Part shown: positions 1 through 7,964 of the stretch, in pieces
Layout of the letters: each line of letters starts with the position of its first letter
How positions within the stretch are numbered: position 1 is the stretch's first letter
Origin: Cytophagaceae bacterium
Lineage (GTDB): Bacteria; Bacteroidota; Bacteroidia; Flavobacteriales; Flavobacteriaceae
Assembly: GCA_002710685.1 (NCBI GenBank)
Contig: PALD01000034.1
Span: forward strand, 41,052 to 105,051
Length of the DNA: 64,000 nt
Direction of reading: 5' to 3'
Notes under the pieces: model-generated
The model's database searches: none
The model's input: the letters and a program-made list of their open reading frames with translations, nothing else
Told to the model about the DNA's origin: nothing
Program-made: the position numbers and the translations under genes

Positions 1-207
1 ATCTTCAATGCTTCCCGTTTTAGGGACTTCATTTTCAGAGAATTTATACTCAATCTCCGTGGGGTTGTTGAGCCATTCAATATTCTTGATAAGACATTCC
101 TTCTTGTTGTTTTCATCATCAATGATGTACCCTTTTTCAAAGGTAATCTGTGAAAATGAAATCATGGACGAGCATATAACAAGGGCTAACAGGTAATACT
201 TTTTCAT
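1..207 (-). CDS. Secreted hypothetical protein, N-terminal fragment
   Basis: The reading frame starts at ATG 207 and runs leftward out of the window, so only the first 69 residues are visible. It opens with a clear signal peptide (MKKYYLLALVICSSMISFSQ, likely cut after the Q). The mature part begins ITFEKGYIIDDENNKKECLI and continues with a WLNNPTEIEYKF stretch. This resembles the start of secreted Bacteroidota proteins of unknown role that I remember having a similar KVECLIKN.DW.NNP pattern; that is recollection, not a search. The frame is AT-rich and has no stop across the visible part. Function cannot be given. Confidence 0.75.
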   Translation of the reverse strand, partial: MKKYYLLALVICSSMISFSQITFEKGYIIDDENNKKECLIKNIEWLNNPTEIEYKFSENEVPKTGSIED

Positions 208-317
208 AAATTAAAAATCAATTTTATGGTCAACAATAAACAAAAAATATCCTTTACAGAAAATTAAACAACTCAAAATCCATATCCATATATAAAAGTT
301 TAAAGAGAATGTAGTAC

Positions 318-333
318 TTTGGCTATAGCCAAA
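318..333. repeat. Iterated 16-base palindrome TTTGGC-TATA-GCCAAA
   Basis: Perfect 16-base palindrome in the upstream region of the DUF1304 gene. It is one of about ten members in this window of a family with the form TTTSGC-N4-GCSAAA, found in both genes and intergenic DNA. Confidence 0.7.
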
Positions 334-345
334 AAAACACCATCC

Positions 346-711
346 ATGACCATTGCCATCAACATACTCATAGCATTTGTAGCCGTCCTGCACCTGTACT
401 TTGCTTGGTTTGAGATGTTTGCCTGGGAGACCAGGGGGAGGAAGGTTTTCAGGCAGTTTCCCTCAGAATTGTTTACCCCCACAAAGGCACTGGCCGCAAA
501 TCAAGGGCTGTACAATGCTTTTTTAGCAGCAGGACTGGTGTGGAGCTTCTTTATCACTGATGGGTCCTGGAGTACTTATGTGGCTGTCTTTTTCTTATGC
601 TGTGTGGCCATTGCCGGTATTTATGGGGCACTTACCGCTTCAAAAAAAATACTGTATGTTCAGGCATTGCCAGCATTATTGACCTTGCTGTTGATCTATA
701 TTTCAGCTTAG
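346..711 (+). CDS. DUF1304 family small integral membrane protein
   Basis: The product (121 residues from ATG 346) is very hydrophobic, with about four membrane segments: near the start (TIAINILIAFVAVLHLYFAW), around the AANQGLYNAFLAAGLVW region, the VAVFFLCCVAIAGIYGA region, and the C-terminus. The early FAWFEMFAWET and later FTPTKALAANQGLYN stretches are typical of the DUF1304 family, inner-membrane proteins of unknown function. The frame is open from a TTG at 319, but a TACTTTGG element overlaps that TTG and could be the -7 box, so ATG 346 is the better start. Its stop overlaps the stop of the opposite-strand gene by 4 bases. Confidence 0.8.
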   Translation: MTIAINILIAFVAVLHLYFAWFEMFAWETRGRKVFRQFPSELFTPTKALAANQGLYNAFLAAGLVWSFFITDGSWSTYVAVFFLCCVAIAGIYGALTASKKILYVQALPALLTLLLIYISA

Positions 712-1187
712 CCCTTGTTCAATTTATCAAGCTCCTGCCTATAATCCAGCTGTAGGTCTTCATGCAGCGCTGCTATCTTCTTTAAGGTGCTGTCGTGGGT
801 TCTTTCATATAAGCTGCGCAGCACCCTGTCCCTTGTTATGGAGGGAGTGATCTTGCGCATGGCCTTGAGAAAATGGGTAAGCAGCACCACCTCGGTTTCC
901 TTGTTACCTGAATATCTTATGTATTTTCTTACCTCGCGCATGATCTTGCGCACGCTCTTCTTGATGTAATAGTAGTTGCGGTGGCTAATCTCGGCAAAAA
1001 GGGTGTCGATGTGCTCCATTATATTTTGGCGAAAGCCTTCTTCATAATCTGCCTCAAAAAGCAGGTAATGGAGCAGTTCCTTATTCTCCTTTTTGAACCG
1101 GCCCAGGCGCAGCACGAGCTGGCGCAGTTCATCTTCTCCCAGGTGGTTAAGTTCTTTGCGTATAACAGGTAAGGATGCAGGCTTCAT
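708..1187 (-). CDS. Conserved-looking hypothetical cytoplasmic protein
   Basis: A 159-residue, charged, mostly helical protein with no signal peptide or membrane segment. It is rich in Arg, Lys and Leu, with long predicted helices such as LNHLGEDELRQLVLRLGRF near the start and a basic middle (HRNYYYIKKSVRKIMREVRK). That composition would suit a nucleic-acid-associated or protein-binding helical bundle, but I recognise no domain. The start at ATG 1187 is the only good one. Its stop overlaps the convergent DUF1304 stop by 4 bases. Upstream (1188-1345) lies the divergent promoter of the next gene. Confidence 0.65.
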   Translation of the reverse strand: MKPASLPVIRKELNHLGEDELRQLVLRLGRFKKENKELLHYLLFEADYEEGFRQNIMEHIDTLFAEISHRNYYYIKKSVRKIMREVRKYIRYSGNKETEVVLLTHFLKAMRKITPSITRDRVLRSLYERTHDSTLKKIAALHEDLQLDYRQELDKLNKG

Positions 1188-1295
1188 GACGGGCGTTGTA
1201 AAGTATGTGACGGTAGGGTTGAAAAGTATTGAAAATTATGCAATAATAGGCTATTTGCCATTGCTAGCAACTGATGGTTTTGGCAGGACAATCTA

Positions 1296-1303
1296 TATAT
1301 TTG
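1296..1303 (+). promoter_or_regulatory. Probable -7 promoter box TATATTTG
   Basis: Perfect match to the Bacteroidota -7 consensus TAnnTTTG, 43 bases before ATG 1346. No TTG lies at the preferred 19-21 base spacing, so only the -7 half is supported. Confidence 0.45.
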
Positions 1304-1345
1304 TCATGGCTCAAGGCCAAAAAGACCCTCCAAAACTAACCTGCC

Positions 1346-2185
1346 ATGTTCAAAGATTGCAAAATACTATTCCTTTTTTGTCTATTGCCCGGTTTGTACT
1401 GGGGTATTAAGGCCCAGGACCCGGCCGGGATTACCCCATCCATTGAACGGCACGAGTATTACACCCTTACAGGGAAGATAGATGGCAAGCCCATCTTGAT
1501 GCACCTGGAAAGAAACGGTAGTTTTTGTGGCATGGAACCCAATAACCGTATGAATGCACCCGGTTTTTCAGGGTATTATGCAAGTGCGATGGATGCTGAG
1601 CGGGTAGAACTTGTGGGGTATATGAAAGATGATGCCAACAAGGCTTTTATAAAATTGTACGTCCCAGACCCCTATTTACCCAGCGAATTTAATACTGCCT
1701 GTGAATTAACAGGGTTTGACCAGGCATTTATTGCCGCCACAAGCAACAATTTTAAGGAGGTGCTGTACAGCAATAGCCAGAATACCACGCCCAGGCCCGC
1801 CAATCTTGAACTCTTGCACGATTTTTCATTTAAAACCACGGCAACACTGGCAGTAGCTTATAAAACGGGAAATGCCAAACATTTTAACCTTACCGCATTG
1901 ACGGGACTGTCGTATATAGATGATGTGGAGGTCATTGCCCAGAAAGAGCTTGTGGGTGCATTGTACCTTATCCTAAAATTTGGCAATACATCCATACCGG
2001 GTTCTGATGGTATGGGGTTTTGTGGGGTGGGTTATGAAGGTTATCTGGGCTTCATGCATATTGATGAAGATTATGAACTGGCAGACTTTGATTACAAGCA
2101 GGTAGAGAGTTGCCTTGTGGAGATAATTGAGGACTATACCTATGATACCGCACATCCTGAAAATGGGCTTATACCCGTTGAATAA
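1346..2185 (+). CDS. Secreted hypothetical protein
   Basis: A 279-residue protein with an N-terminal signal peptide (hydrophobic core ILFLFCLLPGLYWG, likely cut near KAQ at about residue 24). The mature protein starts DPAGITPSIERHEYYTLTGK and looks beta-rich, with YTLTGKIDGKPILMHLERNG giving the impression of a small beta-sheet domain. No catalytic motif is visible. It stands alone: a good -7 box lies 43 bases upstream and a strong bidirectional hairpin follows the stop. It is probably a periplasmic or secreted protein of unknown role. Confidence 0.75.
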   Translation: MFKDCKILFLFCLLPGLYWGIKAQDPAGITPSIERHEYYTLTGKIDGKPILMHLERNGSFCGMEPNNRMNAPGFSGYYASAMDAERVELVGYMKDDANKAFIKLYVPDPYLPSEFNTACELTGFDQAFIAATSNNFKEVLYSNSQNTTPRPANLELLHDFSFKTTATLAVAYKTGNAKHFNLTALTGLSYIDDVEVIAQKELVGALYLILKFGNTSIPGSDGMGFCGVGYEGYLGFMHIDEDYELADFDYKQVESCLVEIIEDYTYDTAHPENGLIPVE

Positions 2186-2204
2186 TACATGGCTTTAAAA
2201 AATA

Positions 2205-2256
2205 AGGAATCCCCATGACCGGCGTGCGTTGTTCACGGCGGTCATGGGGACCTTTT
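2205..2256. terminator. Bidirectional hairpin terminator
   Basis: A 12-base perfect stem (2210-2221 pairs with 2239-2250; arm TCCCCATGACCG) is followed by CCTTTT on the plus strand and preceded by an A-rich run that gives T's on the minus strand. It lies between the convergent ends of the genes at 1346-2185 and 2274-2864. Confidence 0.85.
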
Positions 2257-2273
2257 AAAAAGATAGGGTATTG

Positions 2274-2864
2274 TTAATTACGCGATTTAATAGCTGCCTT
2301 GGCCCGGTCATTGCCCGTATAGATTGCGCTTTTTATATTTTCCATTCCATTGGAGAGCAGCACGCCTTGACTATTGACCGTGCAGGTCACGTTCTTCCAG
2401 CCGTCAGGATATTTGTACACCCCTTTCTCAACATCGCGCTGTAGCTGCTCGCAAGAGTTATATCGTGTTTCTTGATAGCATTTGTTATTGTCTCCACAAA
2501 GTACCAGTTGACGGGCATGTATGTTACCGCTTATATTGACCTCCACCGTGTTTTGCCTCATGGTGGCGTCCCTATTGTTCCTGGCCATCGCCCGGTGCTG
2601 TACCAGGGCTGCGCCCCTGCCGCTTAGGGTAATACCACCTCCAGCCGCGGCCTTATCCTCACATTTTATGTCCTTAAATCCACTGGGCGGTTTATATGTG
2701 CCATTATCTACAGCGCGTTGCCATGCTTCACAGTTAGCATAGTTATTGTCGTCCCATACCTGCCTGTTGCCGTAGCCCCTCTGCCCATCGAGTTCTACCG
2801 TTTGTGCAAATGAAAAAGTACCCATTAAGAGAAAGATTCCCAGTATTGCTTGTTTTGTTTTCAT
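2274..2864 (-). CDS. Secreted protein with two Cys-bounded 24-residue repeats
   Basis: A 196-residue protein with a signal peptide (likely cut after FSFAQ, residue 21). The mature protein holds two copies of a 24-residue unit, C45-C68 and C138-C161. Both begin CE, contain a QR..V pair and a GxYK.P.G core, and end in Cys; 12 of 24 positions are identical by eye. The flanking Cys residues probably form a disulphide in each copy, which suits the periplasm. Between the copies lies an Ala/Arg-rich linker. No family is recognised. It sits alone, with convergent transcription separated by the hairpin at 2205-2256. Confidence 0.75.
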   Translation of the reverse strand: MKTKQAILGIFLLMGTFSFAQTVELDGQRGYGNRQVWDDNNYANCEAWQRAVDNGTYKPPSGFKDIKCEDKAAAGGGITLSGRGAALVQHRAMARNNRDATMRQNTVEVNISGNIHARQLVLCGDNNKCYQETRYNSCEQLQRDVEKGVYKYPDGWKNVTCTVNSQGVLLSNGMENIKSAIYTGNDRAKAAIKSRN

Positions 2865-3172
2865 GATCTTCTATTTTTTTTTGCCTATTGTTTGTATAGT
2901 TAGGCTTTTGTTATGGGTCAAAGGTGGGGCAACCCTGGCCATAAAAAATCACCAGATCAAGCAAGTGGGGCACCCGCTCTATAAACGGTCGTCATGAAGC
3001 GATGAAGTGAAAATAAACTGCAATGGCCTTTTGTATATCGCTTTCGCGAAAGCAAAACAAACTCAACCGCTAGAGGCATAATCCTATGATGGATAACAAC
3101 GAGGGAAGGTTGCATCATCTGCCAGCCACAAGTGCAAGGATTGCCTATGGGCCTGCATCCATAGGGGTTAGA
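2865..3172. other. Intergenic region, 308 bases
   Basis: No credible gene. It should hold the promoter of the secreted repeat protein on the left. CACCTTTG on the minus strand near 2920-2930 is one base off the -7 consensus. It contains one copy of the CTTTCGCGAAAG palindrome family (3040-3053). Confidence 0.6.
3040..3053. repeat. Palindrome GCTTTCGCGAAAGC
   Basis: A perfect 14-base palindrome in non-coding DNA. The same core recurs at 33935-33946 (inside the GH125 gene) and 45635-45650 (intergenic). Confidence 0.75.
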
Positions 3173-3868
3173 TCAATCCTCAAAAACGGCGACTGCCCGT
3201 ACTGGTGAGCCGGTGCCGCCCCGTATTTTTAAGGGCAGGCCTATAAATCTAAACCTGCCACGGCCTATCAAAGCATGTAGGTTGATGAGGTTTTCATAGT
3301 GGGTAAAGTTCAATGCTCCACATACGTAGTGGACCTCTTTGTTTGAAACACCGGGAACGCCCGGGGACATGGTCTCCACGCCAAATGCCGCTATTTTTCT
3401 TTCTCCCAGGAAGCGTGCACATGAAACCGTGATGCCCGGTCCCTTGGGCCAGTTTGCGGTATTGAAGTGCTTGCGGTAATGGTCAGTGTACAGCAGGACG
3501 GTATCACCCTCTTGTATATTTACTTTTGCCGTATGGCAGGCCTCTTCAATCTCGTGGGGCCCAATCAATTCTTGCAGCCCCTTGTGCGAAAAATCCAGGC
3601 AAATGCCCGATGTAAAGAACATGGACAGCGGCATGGTGTCTATGGATTTGCCGGTGTGCTCAATGGCCATGTGGTTTATGGCATCTACATGGGTGCCGGT
3701 GTGCTCGCCCAGTTCCAGTTTATGTACTGCCGGGGTCTTTACTGGTGGATTTTGTATCCCGTTCCATTCTTCATGGCTGTTGTGCACCGTCATTTTTACC
3801 TGCGGGAGGTCTTTATAAACGGGCATGCCCTCATAAATTTCTTGACTAAGGTCTATGATTTCGCTCAT
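3173..3868 (-). CDS. Cyclase-family (kynurenine formamidase-like) metal hydrolase
   Basis: A 231-residue cytoplasmic protein of the cyclase family (Pfam Cyclase), which includes kynurenine formamidase and isatin hydrolase. It begins with the typical DLSQEIYEGMPVY and carries the metal-binding signature HTGTHVDAINH, close to the family HxGTHxDxPxH, except that Ala-Ile-Asn replaces the usual D-x-P part. A later VETMSPGVPG stretch also fits. The family hydrolyses amides or cyclic substrates with Mn or Zn; the exact substrate is unknown. Its ATG lies 4 bases after the stop of the upstream sulfurtransferase, so the two are one operon. Confidence 0.85.
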   Translation of the reverse strand: MSEIIDLSQEIYEGMPVYKDLPQVKMTVHNSHEEWNGIQNPPVKTPAVHKLELGEHTGTHVDAINHMAIEHTGKSIDTMPLSMFFTSGICLDFSHKGLQELIGPHEIEEACHTAKVNIQEGDTVLLYTDHYRKHFNTANWPKGPGITVSCARFLGERKIAAFGVETMSPGVPGVSNKEVHYVCGALNFTHYENLINLHALIGRGRFRFIGLPLKIRGGTGSPVRAVAVFED

Positions 3869-3872
3869 GGTC

Positions 3873-4697
3873 TTAAAGTGCTTTAAGGTTGTTTAATGTT
3901 GCCCATTCTGTCCAGGAGCCGTCATATAGCTTTAAACTGTGCGCATATCCTATTTTGCAGGCGAGCATGATGATACAGGCCGTTACTCCTGACCCGCAAC
4001 TGAATACTAAATCCCTGGCGCCAGGGCATGCATTGTTGAAAATGGCATACAGTTCTTTCTTGCCCTTGTACCTGCCGTTGTGCAGGACGGCGGTATAGGG
4101 AATATTGACCGATTGCGGGATATGCCCACTCCTTATATGTTGCCTAGGTTCTGCAGCCGTGCCATTAAACCTTCCTGCCGACCTGGCATCTACCAGCACA
4201 AAGCTCCTGTTATGTATATTGTAGTTTACGGTCTTAAAATCCATGACCAGGTTTTCATCATAACCTACTTTAAAATTTCCCCGTTCAAAGTCTTCAAGAT
4301 GTTTTTTTGTGGTAGGAAAACCCATGTTGACCCAGTGGGGGAGGCCACCGTCGAGCACGGCGATATTTTTATGCCCCATGACTTTGAACAACCACCATGC
4401 ACGCGGGCTTGAATAGATTCCGTTGTTGTCAAAAACAATGATGATGGAATCCCGGTTGATGCCCAGTTCCCGGCATGCCATTTCAAATTCAGCGGGAGGG
4501 GGTATTGTGTTTGGGAAGGGGCTTGCCGTGTCTGAAAAGGTTGTTTTTAAATCCAACCGCCTTGCATCTGGAATAGTATCATCAATGAAGTTAAATGCAC
4601 CTCCATCAACACGGGAAGCACTACTTGCATCCAGTATGACCAGATTGGGGTTGCTGAGGTTATGATAAAGCCATTTGGCTGAAATGAGTGCTTTCAA
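3873..4697 (-). CDS. 3-mercaptopyruvate-type sulfurtransferase, two rhodanese domains
   Basis: A 274-residue protein with two rhodanese domains, as in thiosulfate and 3-mercaptopyruvate sulfurtransferases. The N-terminal domain begins LISAKWLYHNL and has VIVFDNNGIYSSPRAWW; the catalytic C-terminal domain carries the active-site loop CGSGVTAC near the end. CGSGVT is the form found in mercaptopyruvate sulfurtransferases, whereas thiosulfate-specific rhodaneses usually have CRKGVT. It would move sulfane sulfur in the cytoplasm. It lies 4 bases upstream of the cyclase-family gene, which suggests a shared role in thiol or amino-acid breakdown, but that link is inference. Confidence 0.88.
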   Translation of the reverse strand: MKALISAKWLYHNLSNPNLVILDASSASRVDGGAFNFIDDTIPDARRLDLKTTFSDTASPFPNTIPPPAEFEMACRELGINRDSIIIVFDNNGIYSSPRAWWLFKVMGHKNIAVLDGGLPHWVNMGFPTTKKHLEDFERGNFKVGYDENLVMDFKTVNYNIHNRSFVLVDARSAGRFNGTAAEPRQHIRSGHIPQSVNIPYTAVLHNGRYKGKKELYAIFNNACPGARDLVFSCGSGVTACIIMLACKIGYAHSLKLYDGSWTEWATLNNLKAL

Positions 4698-5015
4698 AAG
4701 TATTCAATATACATTGTGCAGCGGCCCTGTACAACACGCTTTAGCAGTGTAAAGTTAAAACACTTTTTGTTTTATGTAGATAGAAATCAATGGGGGACAA
4801 TCAAGCCTTACCTAATTTCCTTTTGCCGTGAGCAAGATTTTTTAAAAGCATACCCACGGTTTTCCTATTACGTGAATTTTTAGGCAAAAAGGTACCCGTA
4901 TCCCATGCCCCGGGTTGCCGTGTTTTTACCGGTATAAGAAATGTATTGACCTTTGAAGATTATATTTTACGCTTACGCGAAATAACCACCCGGCGGGTAC
5001 CGCGGCATCCCATGG
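4698..5015. other. Intergenic region, 318 bases
   Basis: No gene seen. The left part should contain the promoter of the sulfurtransferase operon. TACCTTTTTG on the minus strand near 4885 is a loose -7 candidate. The right part precedes the end of the duplicated gene at 5016 and holds a degenerate copy (near 4970-4982) of the scattered palindrome family. Confidence 0.5.
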
Positions 5016-5390
5016 TCAATAACTATCATCAAAGTCAGTGTCAATAGCTTGTAGCACCCCGTTTTTAAAATCAGCAATGAGTTTATCTTGTATGGAGGCC
5101 AGACCGCGTTCCGTAAGGTTTTTATGTGAAAAATATTCGTCGCAGTAGTGATTGTCAAGCCCTCTTACATGGTGTTCACCATTCAGGTTAAAAAAAGTAT
5201 CCATGGGACAAATATGCATTTTAAAGTATTCATCCAGAAATCTTTTTGATTTCCATCGCACGCACCAGTACAGGTTTTCTTCCACAATGCGTAGAGTCAG
5301 TTCTTTCTCGGGCCTATCCTCTTGTAGTTTTTTTACAAATACGGTAAGGGCCTGGCTGAGCGTGGATGCAAAATGGGGAGGAGGGTGCAT
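5016..5390 (-). CDS. Hypothetical protein, downstream copy of a tandem duplicate
   Basis: A 124-residue soluble protein without signal peptide. It is a paralogue of the next gene upstream (5547-5921): both have exactly 124 residues and 64 are identical in an ungapped hand alignment. Best-kept blocks are EENLYWC..WKS..FLDEYF and DFK.GVL.A.DT. This copy lost several acidic and aromatic positions in the middle (GEHHVRGLDNHYCDEYF). A small acidic protein in two diverged tandem copies could be an immunity or binding protein, but no family is recognised. Confidence 0.7.
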   Translation of the reverse strand: MHPPPHFASTLSQALTVFVKKLQEDRPEKELTLRIVEENLYWCVRWKSKRFLDEYFKMHICPMDTFFNLNGEHHVRGLDNHYCDEYFSHKNLTERGLASIQDKLIADFKNGVLQAIDTDFDDSY

Positions 5391-5546
5391 ATCAGAGTGA
5401 CATTTGCTATGTCCAAGTATAGGGATTTTATCTGTGAAAGCTAACCTGGTCTTGATTATATATTTAATAAAGGATGGCTAGCTTTTTTTTAAAATATCTT
5501 CCCAAAATTCAGGCATTGTCTGTTTTTTAATAGTTGTACCCCTTTT

Positions 5547-5921
5547 TTAATTGTTAACATCAAGAGGCGTGTCAACGGCCTCAAGCACCCCTTTCTTAAA
5601 GTCCAGGATAAGTTCTTCCTGCAAGTTGACCAAAGCTTCAACCGTGAGGTCCTCCCGGTAGAAATACTCCTCGCCATACTCATCCATAAGGTCTATTGCC
5701 CTACGCTCGCCCATCACGTGGTACACGGCATCCATGGGCCATATCTGTAGCTGGAAGTATTCGTCCAGGAATTTTTGTGATTTCCACTTGATACACCAGT
5801 AGAGGTTTTCTTCCTCAATATGCAAGCTGAATTCCTTCCCGGGCCTATCGTCCTGTAACTCTCCTATAAATGCGGTAAGGGCCTGGCTAAATGTGGTTGC
5901 ATAGTGGGGTGGAAGGGGCAT
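5547..5921 (-). CDS. Hypothetical protein, upstream copy of a tandem duplicate
   Basis: A 124-residue, acidic, soluble protein, paralogous to the gene at 5016-5390. It starts MPLPPHYATTFSQALTAF and contains the shared block EENLYWCIKWKSQKFLDEYF around residues 37-56. There is no signal peptide or transmembrane segment. The 156 bases between the copies contain no further frame. The equal length without gaps implies that both copies are still under selection as functional proteins. Function unknown. Confidence 0.7.
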   Translation of the reverse strand: MPLPPHYATTFSQALTAFIGELQDDRPGKEFSLHIEEENLYWCIKWKSQKFLDEYFQLQIWPMDAVYHVMGERRAIDLMDEYGEEYFYREDLTVEALVNLQEELILDFKKGVLEAVDTPLDVNN

Positions 5922-6014
5922 GGGGGAGTATAAATGTTTTTTCTGGAAATTCTTTTTTATGAGATATAAATGTTGGGATATGCTTTTATAAAATACGGTG
6001 CTGCCCGCTGTTTT

Positions 6015-6572
6015 TTAATTGTTGTGTAGTTCAATATCTGCAATATAATTAAGTTCTGCCCAGTCAACGATGGCATGGGTTTCAAATTTGTTTTCCCATT
6101 TTATTTCTTGACCTTTAGGAACTTTAAAAAGAATGCTGCCGCTATTCAAATCCATAATATGTTCCTCCTGCAGTTTTAAATCATCCATGGCTGTTAACCA
6201 ATCTTGTTGATACGCCAGGGTATGCATATCAAAAAGCCTGGGGAATATCCATATTTGGTTAGTTTGCCTATGTACATAACCGTTCACGAACCAGTTTATA
6301 CCATCATTGGTATAATTTTTTTCGTTTAAAATGTCTAAAACAAACTGTAGGTCCCCTGGGGGTAAAAGCGATGTAAAGGTTAATGCGTGTATATTGTCAA
6401 CTTCAAGGCCCACTTCATTGATAAAATTGAATAGGGCATGTATGTCAGTGCCACTTTTTATTCCCACAATGACTTCTCCAGGAACAAATGCTGGGTTTTC
6501 CATGTCGCTATCATCTTTTGAACACGAGCTTAACAACCCCATAAGTGCAAATAGAATGAATAGTTTTTGCAT
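6015..6572 (-). CDS. Lipoprotein with a protease-propeptide-like region
   Basis: The frame is open from 6671, but the real start is probably ATG 6572: it gives a textbook lipoprotein signal (MQKLFILFALMGLLSSC, lipid-bearing Cys 16). The mature N-terminus CSKDDSD is acidic as in Bacteroidota surface lipoproteins. The following PGEVIVGIKSGTDIHALFNF resembles the inhibitor or propeptide domain of secreted subtilisins, but no protease domain follows; the protein ends after 185 residues. The second half has no recognised domain. It may be an inhibitor-like lipoprotein, a low-confidence inference. Confidence 0.7.
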   Translation of the reverse strand: MQKLFILFALMGLLSSCSKDDSDMENPAFVPGEVIVGIKSGTDIHALFNFINEVGLEVDNIHALTFTSLLPPGDLQFVLDILNEKNYTNDGINWFVNGYVHRQTNQIWIFPRLFDMHTLAYQQDWLTAMDDLKLQEEHIMDLNSGSILFKVPKGQEIKWENKFETHAIVDWAELNYIADIELHNN

Positions 6573-6801
6573 ACCGCTCTTTTTTAATAGATACATGATG
6601 TGGTGATGGGTTGCGTCAATATTGCCCATACCGTGTACTATACCTATAAAAATAAGGAATATTCTTGCCACATCGCTATGGTGCTCAAGCGTTTTGTGGT
6701 CTGCTTGGGTAAAGCCACTTCATGTATTGGCTTGTTATCAGGAAAATTTATCGTAGGGTTTCTTATCCTCCCAACTAAAAAAAAGGATAATAAATACTCC
6801 C

Positions 6802-7728
6802 TTACTCCTCAAGCGCCTCAATTACCCGCTCAGGATAATCCGTGATGATGCCGTCAACCTTAAGTTCAATCATTTTGGCTATGGCCAAAGAATCATTAAC
6901 CGTCCAGGGGATGAGTTTCATGCCCAGTTCATGCACATGGTTTACCATGGTAGAGTCAGTCACCAATTTATAATGTGGACTGTAGATCTGTGGGGTGTAG
7001 CTTAGTTTCTGCATGTTCTCATCTACCGTACCATCGCCCACCAGGTATGCAATTTCCACCTCGGGGTATTTAGTGTGCAGGACCTCGAGCGGGGCGGGGT
7101 CAAAGGACTGTATGTTGTAATGCCCCTCAATATCCTTGCTGTTGATTACCTCCATCAACAGGTCCACAAAGGGTTCGGGTTGTGGTTGGGTAACATCATA
7201 TTCTTCCGGGACGCTCTTTACCTCAATGTTGTATTTTACCTGCGGTAGTCCCTTTGCGGCGATTTCGGCCTGTATGGTGTCTATCATTTCGCTCAGCAGG
7301 GGCTTGTAGGTCTTCATTCTTTGTTGCTGGGGGAAATTCTTGTTGCCCCGGCTACCGCTGTCCCACTGGCGTATTTCTTCATAATCCATCTCATGGAGGT
7401 TGTACCTGTCCTCATCTTCTTTGGCGACAGCCTCACCCCCTGGAGTACTCATGTAGAGCGAGTTCATGAAGGGTTCATGTGAAACGACAACTTTGTTGTC
7501 CTTGCTGATCACCACATCCAGCTCCAGCACGTCCACGCCCTTGTGCAGGGCACCCAGGAAGGCTTCAATGGTATTTTCGGGCAGGTTACCGCGCTCGCCA
7601 CGGTGGCCCTGTACCGCAAGGGTAGGCTTGTCTTGTGTCATGGGTTCTTCTTTTTCTGCGGGTTTGTTTTCTTTACAGGCTAAAGCCAAAGCAAGCATTG
7701 CCAGGAGAAAGATACTTTTTGTTTTCAT
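6802..7728 (-). CDS. Glycerophosphodiester phosphodiesterase, lipoprotein
   Basis: A 308-residue lipoprotein (Cys 18 in LALAC) with a complete GDPD catalytic domain from about residue 37 to the end. Visible active-site elements are HRG (H42, R43), ENT (E51-N52), ELD (E69, D71) and HEP (H84, E85), the last two forming the metal site and general acid/base. It would hydrolyse glycerophosphodiesters to glycerol-3-phosphate and an alcohol in the periplasm. It is the last gene on this strand after the sigma/FecR/SusC/SusD/phosphoesterase set, though a terminator at 7907-7948 separates it from the phosphoesterase, so it may have its own promoter. The neighbours suggest it processes a substrate brought in by SusC/D. 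Confidence 0.92.
   Translation of the reverse strand: MKTKSIFLLAMLALALACKENKPAEKEEPMTQDKPTLAVQGHRGERGNLPENTIEAFLGALHKGVDVLELDVVISKDNKVVVSHEPFMNSLYMSTPGGEAVAKEDEDRYNLHEMDYEEIRQWDSGSRGNKNFPQQQRMKTYKPLLSEMIDTIQAEIAAKGLPQVKYNIEVKSVPEEYDVTQPQPEPFVDLLMEVINSKDIEGHYNIQSFDPAPLEVLHTKYPEVEIAYLVGDGTVDENMQKLSYTPQIYSPHYKLVTDSTMVNHVHELGMKLIPWTVNDSLAIAKMIELKVDGIITDYPERVIEALEE
6874..6889. repeat. Iterated palindrome TTTGGC-TATG-GCCAAA (in GDPD gene)
   Basis: A 16-base element with perfect 6-base arms inside the glycerophosphodiesterase coding sequence, where it encodes SLAIAK-type residues. Member of the TTTSGC-N4-GCSAAA family. Confidence 0.6.
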
Positions 7729-7773
7729 AAGGATAAAGGTAGATGTTAGTATTAAGATGGGGAAAGCAACATA

Positions 7774-7850
7774 ATGAAATTAGAAATACGGGATTAGAAC
7801 GACGAGCTACGAAAAATGAAATACGAACGATAATCAACCAATAACGAACC
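7774..7850. repeat. Low-complexity A/ACGA-rich intergenic tract
   Basis: Short words such as GAAATTAGAAATACG, ACGACGAGCTACGAA and AATACGAACGA recur irregularly. The same vocabulary, on the opposite strand, makes up the tract at 59828-59920. It lies between the GDPD start and the phosphoesterase terminator. Confidence 0.5.
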
Positions 7851-7906
7851 GGGGATCCATCATCTTTTTGCCCATATAACCATTTTATTTCATAACGCCA
7901 TAACAC

Positions 7907-7948
7907 TAAAAAAAGGCCCGCCTTGAGCATAACACTTTTGGCAGGCCT
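7907..7948 (-). terminator. Rho-independent terminator of the phosphoesterase gene
   Basis: On the minus strand, arm AGGCCTGCC (7948-7940) pairs with GGCGGGCCT (7922-7914) with one G-T pair and is followed by seven T's. It lies 17 bases after the phosphoesterase stop. Confidence 0.85.
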
Positions 7949-7964
7949 CACTCACATAGAAAGA

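Noticed and set aside
319..345. TTG 319 as start of the DUF1304 protein
   Set aside because: A TACTTTG element overlaps the TTG and could be the -7 box; ATG 346 gives the expected short N-terminus before the first membrane helix.
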